Part shown: one piece after another, positions 32,877 through 42,531 of the stretch
Layout: each line of letters opens with the position of its first letter
Position numbering within the stretch: position 1 is the stretch's first letter
Source: an uncultured Lachnoclostridium sp.
Lineage (GTDB): Bacteria > Bacillota > Clostridia > Lachnospirales > Lachnospiraceae
DNA length: 47,137 nucleotides
Assembly: GCA_947565985.1 (NCBI GenBank)
Contig: CANOID010000009.1
Coordinates: 1 to 47,137 of the forward strand
Reading direction: 5' to 3'
Position numbers and translations under genes: made by a program
Notes under the pieces: model-generated
Seen by the model: only the letters and a program-made list of their open reading frames with translations
Told to the model about the DNA's origin: nothing
The model's database searches: none

Positions 32877-34985
32877 TTATACTTCAAATAATAAATCACC
32901 ATATGTTGGCACTGGCCAGTATTTTTGGTCAACTATCATCTCTAATTCATCAATAGGTGCACGAAGTTCTTCCATAGTAGTAAATACAATTTCTTTAAAG
33001 AATGTTGCCTGTTCTTGCCCTTCTTCTTTAGTGACTGCTTCTGCAGTTACCTTTTCAAGGTTAGCAAGTGCTTTCTGAGCCTTTGCAAGAAGTGAAGAAC
33101 ACTTATTTAACAACTCTGTTTGTACAGATACATCAGCCTCAGAAGACGCTGTTTTAACACTGTTAATTGAGTTGGCAAGACTTGTAATATAACTTATAAT
33201 TGAAGGTATATACTGTTTGCCTGCCATATCAATCATAGTTTTTGCTTCAATATTTATGGTCTTTGAATAAATTTCATAGTTGATTTCAGCACGTGACTCA
33301 AGCTCAACCCTGTTAAGTACATTTTGCCTTTCAAACATCTTTACTGTCTTGTCGCATACAAGATATGGGATAGCTTCAACCATAGACTTAATATTTGGCA
33401 ATCCACGCTTTTCAGCTTCAGAAATCCAGTCATCTGAATATCCATCGCCATTAAATATTACTTTCTTATGTTCAACAATAGTTTTCTTAATAAGTTCTTT
33501 AACAGCACTGTCAAAATCATTTGCATTTTCAAGTTCATCAGCAAAATCCTGTAAAGTATCAGCTACAATTGCATTTAATGTAAAATTAGGGCCTGCAATT
33601 GATAGTGAAGACCCTAACGTCCTAAATTCAAACTTATTACCTGTAAATGCAAATGGTGAAGTGCGGTTTCTATCTGTTGCATCTTTTCTTATTACCGGAA
33701 GTACGTGTACACCTGTATCAAGTTGACTTCCCTGTATTGAAGATGAAGCATCACCTTTTACAATTTGTTCAATTACGTCTTCCAACTGTTCTCCAATGAA
33801 AATAGAAATAATAGCAGGAGGTGCTTCATTTGCTCCAAGTCTGTGGTCATTGCCAGGGTTAGAAGCAGAAAGACGCAGAAGCTCTGCATTATTATCTACA
33901 GCCTTAATAACTGCTGCTAAGAAAGTTAAGAATAAACTGTTTTCATGTGGTTTTTTGCCGGGGTCAAGAAGATTGAGACCTGTATCAGTTACCATAGACC
34001 AGTTGTTGTGCTTCCCAGAGCCATTTACACCAGCAAAAGGTTTTTCATGAAGAAGACACTCTAAGTTGTGTCTTTTTGCAACTTTTTTCATGACTTCCAT
34101 AACAAGTTGGTTGTGGTCTGTAGATATATTGGCTGTAGCAAAAATAGGAGCCATTTCATGCTGTGCAGGAGCAGCTTCATTGTGTTGTGTTTTAGAAAGT
34201 ACACCTAGTTTCCAAAGTTCTGTGTTTAAGTCTTTCATAAAGGCTGCAACACGTTCTTTAATTGTACCAAAGTAGTGGTCATCCAATTCCTGTCCTTTTG
34301 GGGCAGGAGCACCGAAAAGAGTACGTCCTGTAAATATTAAATCTTTACGTTGTAAATATTTATCTCTGTCTACAAGGAAATATTCCTGTTCAGGACCTAC
34401 AGAGCAGGAAACTTTCTTAACATCATTATAACCAAAGAGTTTTAAGATACGTACAGCCTGTTTACTAATTGCTTCCATTGAACGCAGGAGGGGTGTTTTT
34501 TTGTCTAAAGCTTCGCCAGTATAAGAACAAAAGGCTGTTGGAACACACAATGTAACCCCAGCAGCATCTTCACGCAGAAAAGCTGGTGATGTACAGTCCC
34601 ATGCTGTATATCCTCTTGCCTCAAATGTAGCCCGTAGCCCACCTGATGGGAATGAAGAAGCATCAGGTTCACCTTTTATAAGTTCCTTGCCAGAAAACTC
34701 AAGTACAGGTCTGCTGTCTGTTGCAGGACTTAAAAAAGAATCATGTTTTTCAGCAGTAACACCTGTCATTGGCTGAAACCAGTGTGTATAGTGTGTAGCT
34801 CCATGGTCAAGCGCCCATTCTTTCATTGCATGTGCTACAGCATTGGCAATGTCAGTATTAAGGTCTTCACCACTTTCAAGTGTTTTTTTCCATGATTTAT
34901 ATACATCCTTAGGGAGTTTCTCCCTCATTCTGTCGTCGTTAAACACATCTGTTCCAAAAACTTGTTCAATAACATTTTTTTCCAT
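32877..34985 (-). CDS. glnN: glutamine synthetase type III
   Basis: A 702-residue GSIII enzyme that makes glutamine from glutamate, ammonia and ATP. The length (about 700, against 450 for GSI) and the sequence are diagnostic. The N-terminal region holds HWFQPMTGVTAEKHDSF. The catalytic core has VGPEQEYFLVD, NGSGKHNNWS (ATP/glutamate binding) and DRNRTSPFAFTGNKFEFR. The helical C-terminus ends with the type III pattern VDQKYWPVPTYGDLLF. The minus-strand start has AAAGGATG upstream. It is transcribed alone from a promoter at 35105-35133, with a terminator-like hairpin in the leader. Confidence 0.96.
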   Translation of the reverse strand: MEKNVIEQVFGTDVFNDDRMREKLPKDVYKSWKKTLESGEDLNTDIANAVAHAMKEWALDHGATHYTHWFQPMTGVTAEKHDSFLSPATDSRPVLEFSGKELIKGEPDASSFPSGGLRATFEARGYTAWDCTSPAFLREDAAGVTLCVPTAFCSYTGEALDKKTPLLRSMEAISKQAVRILKLFGYNDVKKVSCSVGPEQEYFLVDRDKYLQRKDLIFTGRTLFGAPAPKGQELDDHYFGTIKERVAAFMKDLNTELWKLGVLSKTQHNEAAPAQHEMAPIFATANISTDHNQLVMEVMKKVAKRHNLECLLHEKPFAGVNGSGKHNNWSMVTDTGLNLLDPGKKPHENSLFLTFLAAVIKAVDNNAELLRLSASNPGNDHRLGANEAPPAIISIFIGEQLEDVIEQIVKGDASSSIQGSQLDTGVHVLPVIRKDATDRNRTSPFAFTGNKFEFRTLGSSLSIAGPNFTLNAIVADTLQDFADELENANDFDSAVKELIKKTIVEHKKVIFNGDGYSDDWISEAEKRGLPNIKSMVEAIPYLVCDKTVKMFERQNVLNRVELESRAEINYEIYSKTINIEAKTMIDMAGKQYIPSIISYITSLANSINSVKTASSEADVSVQTELLNKCSSLLAKAQKALANLEKVTAEAVTKEEGQEQATFFKEIVFTTMEELRAPIDELEMIVDQKYWPVPTYGDLLFEV

Positions 34986-35038
34986 ATTTATGTATCATCC
35001 TTTCTTCAGATATTAATATATATTATATGCCATTCTAG

Positions 35039-35072
35039 AAAAAAAGGCGCACTCAAATAAATTGAGAACGCC
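35039..35072 (-). promoter_or_regulatory. terminator-like attenuator in glnN leader
   Basis: On the minus strand, GGCG-TT-CTCAA pairs with TTGAG-TG-CGCC around a 5-nt loop, followed at once by seven T residues (plus-strand A-run 35039-35045). It lies between the glnN promoter and start codon, about 55 nt before the ATG, so most transcripts would stop there unless it is relieved. That layout suggests attenuation in response to nitrogen. I see no ANTAR-type double hairpin and no clear competing antiterminator. Confidence 0.65.
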
Positions 35073-35104
35073 CCTGTTATGTACATATCTACCAACTGCC
35101 TTAA

Positions 35105-35133
35105 AATATATCACATTTATATTTATTTGGCAA
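35105..35133 (-). promoter_or_regulatory. glnN: glnN promoter
   Basis: Minus strand TTGCCA (35128-35133), a 17-nt spacer and TATATT (35105-35110). The predicted start is near 35098, about 25 nt before the leader hairpin. Confidence 0.6.
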
Positions 35134-35230
35134 GCTTTTTTTTATTTTATCTATTGTATCCAATAAATGGTTGGTAGTTATACAACGGTTTGTAAAAAGT
35201 AACTATAAAATTTGCAGTGGTAAAAAGATG

Positions 35231-35259
35231 TTGACAAATTAATTATCAGTTGATATAAT
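35231..35259 (+). promoter_or_regulatory. rpmF: rpmF promoter
   Basis: TTGACA (35231-35236), a 17-nt spacer and TATAAT (35254-35259), both perfect consensus, about 50 nt before the rpmF start. It is divergent from the glnN promoter about 100 bp away. Confidence 0.88.
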
Positions 35260-35310
35260 CGAAAAAGCGTTGTAATATGGAACTACAAAATTTTTAGGAG
35301 GTGTAAATAA

Positions 35311-35493
35311 ATGTCTATTTGTCCAAAAAATAAATCTTCTAAGTCCCGCAGAGACAAGAGAAGGGCAAACTGGAAAATGACTGTTCCAAATTTGGTAAAG
35401 TGCAATAAATGTGGAGCTTTAATGATGTCACATAGAGTATGTAAGGCCTGTGGTTCATACAATAAGAAAGAGATTCTGGCTAGTGCTGAATAA
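35311..35493 (+). CDS. rpmF: 50S ribosomal protein L32
   Basis: A 60-residue L32 with the standard N-terminus (CPKNKSSKSRRDKRRANWK) and an intact zinc ribbon, CNKCG then CKACG, so it is the zinc-binding (C+) form. AGGAGGTG precedes the ATG. The promoter is at 35231-35259 and a terminator follows at 35540-35577. The common yceD-rpmF-plsX arrangement is not present here. Confidence 0.97.
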   Translation: MSICPKNKSSKSRRDKRRANWKMTVPNLVKCNKCGALMMSHRVCKACGSYNKKEILASAE

Positions 35494-35539
35494 AAATATT
35501 AGATTAAGTTTATACAAAAACACATTTATGCGAATATAA

Positions 35540-35580
35540 AAAGCTGATATGTCTAGGTAGGTGTATTGGCTTTTTTTCGT
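35540..35580 (+). terminator. rpmF terminator
   Basis: AAAGCTGATA pairs with TATTGGCTTT, including two G-U pairs, and seven T residues overlap the 3' arm. It lies between rpmF and mnmA, just before the mnmA ribosome binding site. Confidence 0.65.
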
Positions 35581-35606
35581 TGGAAATATATGGAGGAGGT
35601 ATACAA

Positions 35607-36692
35607 GTGAAAAACAAGACTATTGTAGTTGGTATGTCTGGTGGTGTTGATTCTTCTGTTGCGGCATATCTTCTTAAAGAGCAGGGATACAATGTAATTG
35701 GGGTGACAATGCAGATGTGGCAGGATGAAAATGCTTTAATAAGTGAAAATGAAAGTGGCTGCTGCGGGCTTTCTGCTGCAGATGATGCAGAATGTGTTGC
35801 AGAGCAATTAGACATTCCATACTATGTAATTAATTTTAGAGATAAATTTCGAGAAAAAGTAATTAACTATTTTATAGAAGAGTATAAAAGAGGGAATACA
35901 CCCAATCCTTGTATTGCGTGTAATAAATATCTTAAATGGGATGCACTTTTAAGATATTCTATTGAAATTGGTGCAGATTATATTGCTACAGGTCACTATG
36001 CACATATAATAAAACTGAATAATGGACGATATACAATTAGTAGATCTGTTGCAGGAAAAAAAGACCAGACATATGTGCTTTATAACTTAGACCAGTACCA
36101 GCTTGAACACACAATTATGCCACTTGGCGATTACAATAAAGAAAAGGTACGACAAATTGCACAAAATGCTGGTTTAAATGTAGCATATAAAAATGAAAGT
36201 CAGGATATCTGTTTTATACCTGACCATAATTATGTTGGATTTATCGAGAGAGAAACAGGAGAAAAGTGTATACCCGGAAATTTTATTGATGATAATGGTA
36301 ATGTACTTGGAATGCATAAAGGCATTGAAAATTATACTATAGGGCAGAGAAAGGGGCTGAATCTTCCGGCTTCACATCCATATTATGTAAAAAAAATTAT
36401 ATCTAAAACACGTGAGATAGTGCTTGGGAATGCTGACAGTGTATTTACAAATATTGTATATGCTGGTAATATAAATTATATGGCAGTAGAAAATTTGGAA
36501 GAGCCATACAGACTTACAGCAAAAATAAGGTATGCACACACTGGTGCAGAGTGTGAAGTTGTACCTCTTGCAGATGGACGTCTTATGTGCAAATTTGACG
36601 AAAAACAGAGGGCAGTAACGCCCGGTCAAGCCATAGTTTTTTATAAAAATGATTATATATTTTGTGGTGGAACAATTACCAGCTTGTGTTGA
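35607..36692 (+). CDS. mnmA: tRNA-specific 2-thiouridylase
   Basis: MnmA thiolates U34 of tRNA-Lys, Glu and Gln in an ATP-dependent reaction. The start is GTG 35607, with GGAGGAGG 7 nt upstream; the open frame extends to 35580 without support. The protein has 361 residues. Motifs: PP-loop GMSGGVDSS (about residue 8), NPCIACN (first catalytic Cys), ATGHYA, KKDQTYVLYNL, SQDICFI (second Cys) and IGQRKGL. Length is normal. It is followed after 15 bp by a response regulator gene and may lead that operon. Confidence 0.96.
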   Translation: MKNKTIVVGMSGGVDSSVAAYLLKEQGYNVIGVTMQMWQDENALISENESGCCGLSAADDAECVAEQLDIPYYVINFRDKFREKVINYFIEEYKRGNTPNPCIACNKYLKWDALLRYSIEIGADYIATGHYAHIIKLNNGRYTISRSVAGKKDQTYVLYNLDQYQLEHTIMPLGDYNKEKVRQIAQNAGLNVAYKNESQDICFIPDHNYVGFIERETGEKCIPGNFIDDNGNVLGMHKGIENYTIGQRKGLNLPASHPYYVKKIISKTREIVLGNADSVFTNIVYAGNINYMAVENLEEPYRLTAKIRYAHTGAECEVVPLADGRLMCKFDEKQRAVTPGQAIVFYKNDYIFCGGTITSLC

Positions 36693-36707
36693 AAAAGGGG
36701 GAAACAT

Positions 36708-37559
36708 ATGAAATATAAAGTATTGATTACAGGAAATAATAAGATGGTTATTAATGAATTTTTTACTAATATGGACTTTAGTTTTGAGTGTATAAGTACA
36801 TCAAATAGGTATGATGATATTATAAATCATTTGAAGTATATAAAGCCTGATGTATTTGTGTACTGTTTGCTTGGAGAAGGCCCTGAAGAAATGAAAAGAT
36901 TTGTCAATGAAGAGCGAGAACTTGCAAAAAAACAGATACCTATTGTTATTATAGGTGAGTCAAGCGAGTGTACTCAACTTTTAAAAGTTGCTCCAGTGAT
37001 AAATCCTACTATATTTCATAAGCCTTATTCATTTCAAAATATAGAGCAAAAAATTGTTGAAATGCTTGACCATAAGAAAAAGGTTATAGGCAATACAATA
37101 AAAAAGGATAAAGATGTAATTAATAAGGCAGCGGATGCTGTCAAGTCTGCTGAAAAACTGCTTGCGACCTTAGAGGCAAAAGAAAAGCTAGAGGGCAGAA
37201 GAAAACATATTCTAGTAGTAGATGATGACAGCAGTGTATTAAAGCTTGTGAAAAGTTATCTGGCAAGTAAATATGATGTGGCAACGGCAAAAAGTGGTAA
37301 AGTAGCATTGAAGTTTCTTGAGACTAAAACTACAGACCTGATACTTTTAGATTATGAGATGCCAGAGGATAATGGTGCTGCAGTTTTAAGGAAGCTGCGC
37401 GCTATTGACAAAACTAAAAACTTACCAGTAATATTTCTTACAGGTGTTAGAGAAAAAGAAAAAATCCAAGAGGTAATGTCTCTTAATCCGCGTGGATATC
37501 TCTTAAAACCTATTGATATGTTAAAGCTTAATTCGCTGCTTAAAGTTATTTTGGGCTGA
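36708..37559 (+). CDS. two-receiver response regulator without output domain
   Basis: A 283-residue protein. The N-terminal 120 residues have a receiver-like pattern but lack the phospho-acceptor Asp (DVFVYCL in its place), so they form a pseudo-receiver. A helical linker (about 130-165) follows, then a full receiver (about 166-283) with HILVVDDD, Asp215 in LLDYEMP, a Thr in FLTG and Lys in LLKPI. There is no DNA-binding or enzymatic output. AAGGGGG precedes the ATG. It lies 35 bp before the hybrid kinase gene and is probably a phosphorelay partner of it. Confidence 0.88.
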   Translation: MKYKVLITGNNKMVINEFFTNMDFSFECISTSNRYDDIINHLKYIKPDVFVYCLLGEGPEEMKRFVNEERELAKKQIPIVIIGESSECTQLLKVAPVINPTIFHKPYSFQNIEQKIVEMLDHKKKVIGNTIKKDKDVINKAADAVKSAEKLLATLEAKEKLEGRRKHILVVDDDSSVLKLVKSYLASKYDVATAKSGKVALKFLETKTTDLILLDYEMPEDNGAAVLRKLRAIDKTKNLPVIFLTGVREKEKIQEVMSLNPRGYLLKPIDMLKLNSLLKVILG

Positions 37560-37594
37560 AAGACCAACTATGAGAAGGGGAATAAGGACAATTT

Positions 37595-40303
37595 ATGGAA
37601 ATTATTAAGGAAGAAATTGGTCTTACTGATTTGGTGGACATAGGAATACTGCAAAAGATACAAAATGCATTTTCTATGATGACAAATATTGCAGTACTTA
37701 CTACAGATATAAATGGCGTTGCTGTAACAGAACCATCTAACTTTACGGATTTTTGCAAGAAATATGTGCTGGCTACAGAGACAGGAAATATGTGTTGTGC
37801 AGACTGTAACAGGATGGGTGCAAGTATGGCACGTGAAGCTGGTAAATCATGTACATATTGTTGTCATGCAGGGTTGATGCTTTTTGCTGCTCCTATTATG
37901 GCAGACGGCAGGATGGTCGGATGTTTTATGGGAGGTCAGGTTTTACCAAAACCTGCTGATGAAGAGAAAAATCGTAAATTAGCAAGACTAATTGGCGTGG
38001 ATGAAGAAGAGCTTATAGAGGCTGCTAAAAAACTTAGTATTGTTGATATATCAACTGTAGATAAAATAACTTCTGCATTGTATGATATTGCCAATGTGAT
38101 ATCCGAAGTAGCTTTTAGTGAGCATCAGATTTATTTAAAGAATTTAGAACTTATGAAATCTTCTAGTATGAAGTCAGACTTTCTTGCCAATATGAGCCAT
38201 GAAATTCGCACACCAATGAATGCAGTTATAGGTATGGCTGAAATGGCACTGCGTGAAGAAATATCTCCTGCTGCCAAAACTTATATAAGCCAGATTAAAT
38301 CTTCTGGACAGACACTACTTACAATTATTAACGATGTGTTAGATTTTTCAAAAATTGAATCTGGTAAGATGGATATTAACGAAACAGATTATGAACCAAT
38401 GTCACTTATTAATGATGTAGCCAATATTATAATGACACGTATTGGCAATAAAAAGCTTGAACTTACATTAGATGTCAATCCCGACCTCCCACATGAGATG
38501 CATGGCGACAGCATACGTATTAAGCAGATTATGGTGAACCTTGCCAACAATGCAGTGAAATTTACAAAGGAAGGCAATGTGCATTTAAAAGTTGATTTTA
38601 GGCAGATAGAAGAAAATATGATTTTAATGCAGGTAGATGTATCTGATACAGGAAGTGGCATTGCAAAAAATGATATAAAAAAGCTTTTTAAATCTTTCCA
38701 ACAACTTGACAGTAAGCGTAACCGCAATATTGAGGGAACAGGTCTTGGTCTTGCGATATGTAAGCAGCTTGTATCTCTTATGGGTGGAAAAATTCAAGTA
38801 AAAAGTGAGTATGGGTCTGGAAGTACATTTTCATTTGTGCTGCCACAAAGAGTAGTTGATAAAAAGCCATCTATTGATAGAATACAGGAAAACATATCGG
38901 CAGCCTGTCTTATTACTAGTGAATATATTGCCAGTGAAATGGAAATTGATTTGCCAAGGTTTGGTGTGGAATATATAAGACTTAAATCAGAAGAGAACCT
39001 TAACCAAATAAAAGATAAAATAAAATATTTATTTGTAGAACAGCCGCTTCTAACGGATGAAGTGCAAAATTTCTTAAAAGATAATCCAGATATTAATGGT
39101 ATAGTAATTGTAAATTTCCGTGCAACACGTACATATAATATTCCTAATATTCGAGTTATAAAAAAGCCTGTTTATACATTAAGTCTTGCTGGTGTTTTTA
39201 GGGGTGAAACTATTTATCAAGATATTTCAATGATGGAGGCAGAAGATTTTGATTTTACTGCACCTGATGCAGAAATTCTTGTAGTGGATGACAATGCAAT
39301 TAATCTTACTGTGGTGCAGGGGCTTTTAAAACCATTGAATATGAAGATTGAGACTGCAATTAGTGGTATGAGTGCTGTTACAAAAATTACAGACAAACGT
39401 TATGATATAATATTTATGGACCATATGATGCCTGAGATGGATGGAATAGAGACAACAAGGGTTATTCGTCGTATGCTTGGAGAAAACGGGCAGGTTCCTA
39501 TTATAGCTCTTACTGCCAATGCAGTAGATGGCACAAGAGAGCTTTTTATCAGCGAGGGAATGAATGATTTTGTGGCAAAGCCGATTGAACTTAGAGTTAT
39601 AACTTCTAAGTTGAGAAAATGGCTTCCAAAAGAAAAAATCCTTAAAAAGAATAAAGAAGGCAGTGAGAATTTAAACCAGAAATCAGAAAAGAAAAAGGCA
39701 CTGGAAATCAAAGGGCTTGATGTACAAGCAGCTTTAAAGCTGTTAGGAGGAGAAAAGCTGTTTTGGTCTATACTTAAAGAATACTATCGCATTATTGATA
39801 AAAAATATGCTTTAATACAGGAATGTGTGAAAAAAGAAGAGTGGAAAAGGTATACTATAGAAGTGCATGCACTTAAAAGCTCATCAAGACAGATTGGAGC
39901 TATGGAACTTGCCTCTATTGCAGAGCGTATGGAAGTGGCTGGCAACACTGGTGAAACAGAATTAATTAAAGAAGTTACTCCAAGAATGTTAGAAAAGTAT
40001 ATACAATATAAAGAAATACTATCATCTTATTTTAAAGAAGAGGATATGGCACAAGGTGAATTACGAGAAGATGTCAATTCGAAGGAACTTAGAGAATTTT
40101 TTGCAAAGATGAAAGATGCTATGGATAATCTTGATATGGATGCTATGGAAGAAGTTATAAATGGAATGAAACACTATACTTATAGCGGTATACAAAATGA
40201 TTATTTTGAACAGTTAAAAAATGCAGTTGAAGATATTGATACAGAACAGTGCGAAGAAATTATGAAAAAATGGTGCAGATATAAAAAGATGATAATAGAA
40301 TAA
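37595..40303 (+). CDS. hybrid histidine kinase with PocR sensor, receiver and HPt
   Basis: A 902-residue cytosolic hybrid kinase without membrane segments. Residues about 10-180 are a PocR ligand-binding domain with its Cys-rich CCADCNRMGASMA and CTYCCHAG clusters; PocR domains sense small molecules such as propanediol-type compounds. HisKA follows (His202 in MSHEIRTP), then HATPase (NLANNAVKFT, DTGSGIA, GTGLGLAIC). A pseudo-receiver spans about 430-545 without an acceptor Asp, and a true receiver about 557-675 (VVDDNAIN, Asp609 in FMDHMMP). An HPt domain has His758 (EVHALKSSSRQIG), and about 80 further helical residues follow. A multi-step phosphorelay is likely. It is cotranscribed with the response regulator before it and the TRSP gene after it. 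Confidence 0.92.
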   Translation: MEIIKEEIGLTDLVDIGILQKIQNAFSMMTNIAVLTTDINGVAVTEPSNFTDFCKKYVLATETGNMCCADCNRMGASMAREAGKSCTYCCHAGLMLFAAPIMADGRMVGCFMGGQVLPKPADEEKNRKLARLIGVDEEELIEAAKKLSIVDISTVDKITSALYDIANVISEVAFSEHQIYLKNLELMKSSSMKSDFLANMSHEIRTPMNAVIGMAEMALREEISPAAKTYISQIKSSGQTLLTIINDVLDFSKIESGKMDINETDYEPMSLINDVANIIMTRIGNKKLELTLDVNPDLPHEMHGDSIRIKQIMVNLANNAVKFTKEGNVHLKVDFRQIEENMILMQVDVSDTGSGIAKNDIKKLFKSFQQLDSKRNRNIEGTGLGLAICKQLVSLMGGKIQVKSEYGSGSTFSFVLPQRVVDKKPSIDRIQENISAACLITSEYIASEMEIDLPRFGVEYIRLKSEENLNQIKDKIKYLFVEQPLLTDEVQNFLKDNPDINGIVIVNFRATRTYNIPNIRVIKKPVYTLSLAGVFRGETIYQDISMMEAEDFDFTAPDAEILVVDDNAINLTVVQGLLKPLNMKIETAISGMSAVTKITDKRYDIIFMDHMMPEMDGIETTRVIRRMLGENGQVPIIALTANAVDGTRELFISEGMNDFVAKPIELRVITSKLRKWLPKEKILKKNKEGSENLNQKSEKKKALEIKGLDVQAALKLLGGEKLFWSILKEYYRIIDKKYALIQECVKKEEWKRYTIEVHALKSSSRQIGAMELASIAERMEVAGNTGETELIKEVTPRMLEKYIQYKEILSSYFKEEDMAQGELREDVNSKELREFFAKMKDAMDNLDMDAMEEVINGMKHYTYSGIQNDYFEQLKNAVEDIDTEQCEEIMKKWCRYKKMIIE

Positions 40304-40329
40304 TAGAAAAATAAAGGCAGGTGCAGAGT

Positions 40330-41445
40330 TTGTATACAGAAAAAGAACTTATAAGGATAGCAAAACGTGAAAACAATAACAAACGCAAGTACCTTTTAGT
40401 AAATAGTTTACAGGCAAAGCATATCCCATCTGTGCCAGACAAAACACTTGCAATGTTTGATGAATTGGCAAAAGTGCTTACAGACAGGTATAAAAATAAA
40501 AAAGTGTTGGCTGTTGGTTTTGCCGAAACTGCCACGGCAATTGGTGCCAGAGTAGCTATAAAAATTAACTGTATGTATATACAGACCACAAGAGAAGATA
40601 TTAAAGATGTAGAATATTTGTATTTTACAGAAAGTCATAGTCATGCAGAAGAACAAAAGTTAGTTAAGACAGACCTTGATAGAGTAATTAGTAAAATTGA
40701 CTGTATTATTTTCATGGAAGACGAAGTAACAACAGGTAATACAATAATGAAAATTGTTAATATTATTAAAGATACTTATAAAATATATAGTCAAAACATT
40801 AAGTTCGCAGTTGCTTCTATTGTAAATGGCATGGATGAAAAGGCACTAAACATCTATAGAGAAAATAATATTGATATCAATTATATTGTAAAAACTGATA
40901 ACAGCAAATATACAAACATAGCAGAAAGTTTTGAAAACAATGGCAAGTATATAACAAATTTAGATGAAATTCAAGCACCAAATATAAAGAGGATTGATGT
41001 AAATGGCTGTATGAATGCAAGAAGACTTGTCAATGGTGCAGATTATAGTAAAGCCTGTGAGAATCTCTGGCAGCAGATATCAGAAATTTTGCAGTTGACT
41101 GATAAAGAATCAGTGTTAGTGCTTGGTACAGAAGAATTTATGTATGCAGCAATATACATAGCATACAGACTTCAAAATACAGGTTATAATGTGAAAAGTC
41201 ATTCTACAACTAGAAGCCCTATTATTACTAGCAACAATAAAAATTATCCACTACATTGCAGATATGAATTAAGAAGTGTTTATGATGATAACAGAAAAAC
41301 CTTTATATATGATATTGGATGTTATGATAAAGTTATTATTGTTACAGATTCTTTTCAGATTTCTAATGCAGGCATCAATGATTTATGTAAATCAGTTTAT
41401 ATGAATAATAATTTTGATATTAGTGTGGTCAGGTGGTGTATATAA
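40330..41445 (+). CDS. phosphoribosyltransferase with TRSP domain
   Basis: A 371-residue protein started at TTG 40330, with GGCAGGTG 6 nt upstream; GTG 40321 is the alternative. The N-terminal phosphoribosyltransferase fold has VLAVGFAETATAIGA and the PRPP-loop FMEDEVTTGNT. The C-terminal TRSP domain (about residues 250-370) carries its name motif STTRSP followed by HCRYELRSVYDD. Such proteins belong to the biosynthetic module found in tellurium/stress-resistance (ter) loci, thought to make a nucleoside-like product. The next gene (StiP family) starts within its stop codon (TAATG), which shows a tight functional pair. No TerC/TerD genes are in view. Confidence 0.85.
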   Translation: MYTEKELIRIAKRENNNKRKYLLVNSLQAKHIPSVPDKTLAMFDELAKVLTDRYKNKKVLAVGFAETATAIGARVAIKINCMYIQTTREDIKDVEYLYFTESHSHAEEQKLVKTDLDRVISKIDCIIFMEDEVTTGNTIMKIVNIIKDTYKIYSQNIKFAVASIVNGMDEKALNIYRENNIDINYIVKTDNSKYTNIAESFENNGKYITNLDEIQAPNIKRIDVNGCMNARRLVNGADYSKACENLWQQISEILQLTDKESVLVLGTEEFMYAAIYIAYRLQNTGYNVKSHSTTRSPIITSNNKNYPLHCRYELRSVYDDNRKTFIYDIGCYDKVIIVTDSFQISNAGINDLCKSVYMNNNFDISVVRWCI

Positions 41446-42509
41446 TGAGGACTTCCTATAGTGAAGATGACGTAAAGCTTTTATTAAAAGATATAACAGG
41501 GCTTGTAGAACCACAGCCAACAGAAGAAAGGGAAAAGCTTATACAATCTGGCAAACATTACTGTGAAATGCTTCCACGTGAATATGTACCAAGTTCAGAG
41601 TATATGGAGGCATATAAAGAGGCCTTAAAAAATTATGCAAAACCAGTAGCTTTGGCTACAGGCAGGCTTGCGGATAAGATAATAGAAACAAGGGGAAAAA
41701 ATATTGTACTTGTTTCACTTGCGAGAGCAGGTATTCCAATAGGAATTTTATTAAAAAGATATTTTAAATTCAAGTATAATATTGATATAGAACATTATTC
41801 AATTTCAATAATACGTGGCAGGGGAATTGATAAAAATGCAATGAATTATCTTTTAAAAAGATATGACCCACAAAAGCTTTTGTTTGTAGATGGGTGGATT
41901 GGCAAAGGGGCAATTTTAAATGAGCTTAAAAAAGCTTTGCAGGAATTTTCAGGTGTTAATAATGATATTGCAGTGCTTGCAGACCCTGCCAATGTTACTA
42001 CATTATGTGGTACACATGAGGATATCTTAGTTCCAAGTTCGTGCCTTAACTGTACTGTATCAGGTTTAATAAGCAGGACTTTTTTAAGAAGTGATATTAT
42101 CGGAGCTAGTGATTTTCATGGTGCAGTATACTATAAAGAGCTTGCCGACTCAGACTTATCTTATGAATTTATCCATGCTATTGAAAGAGAGTTTGTATTA
42201 AAAACTTCTGGAAAAGACAGGATTTTTGCAGATGGGATAAATAAAGAAAAAGGCATTGATGAAGTAAGAAAAATTGGCAAAGAATATGGTATTGATGATA
42301 TTAATCTTATAAAACCAGGAATTGGAGAAACGACAAGAGTGCTGCTTAGAAGGGTTCCGTGGAAGGTGTTGGTTGGGGATAAATACAAAGAAAGTCAGGA
42401 ACTTGTACATATTATTAAACTTGCAGAAGAAAAAAATGTTACTGTTGAATACTATCCGTTAAAACATTACAAAGCGTGTGGAATTATTAAAAAAATGTCT
42501 GATATGTAG
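41445..42509 (+). CDS. StiP-family (cysteine protease StiP/PRTase-like) protein
   Basis: A 354-residue protein from ATG 41445, which overlaps the previous stop by one base and has AGGTGG upstream. The family pattern includes TEEREKLIQSGKHYCEMLP, VALATGRLADKI, LVSLARAGIPIGILLKR, ISIIRGRGID and KLLFVDGWIGKG. The fold is predicted to be phosphoribosyltransferase-like, although the family is often named 'cysteine protease StiP'. It is typical of ter-linked biosynthetic modules, always beside a TRSP-type gene. The actual reaction is unknown. A terminator at 42532-42577 ends this operon. Confidence 0.85.
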   Translation: MRTSYSEDDVKLLLKDITGLVEPQPTEEREKLIQSGKHYCEMLPREYVPSSEYMEAYKEALKNYAKPVALATGRLADKIIETRGKNIVLVSLARAGIPIGILLKRYFKFKYNIDIEHYSISIIRGRGIDKNAMNYLLKRYDPQKLLFVDGWIGKGAILNELKKALQEFSGVNNDIAVLADPANVTTLCGTHEDILVPSSCLNCTVSGLISRTFLRSDIIGASDFHGAVYYKELADSDLSYEFIHAIEREFVLKTSGKDRIFADGINKEKGIDEVRKIGKEYGIDDINLIKPGIGETTRVLLRRVPWKVLVGDKYKESQELVHIIKLAEEKNVTVEYYPLKHYKACGIIKKMSDM

Positions 42510-42531
42510 AAATCTGATGGCAGCATTCTTA

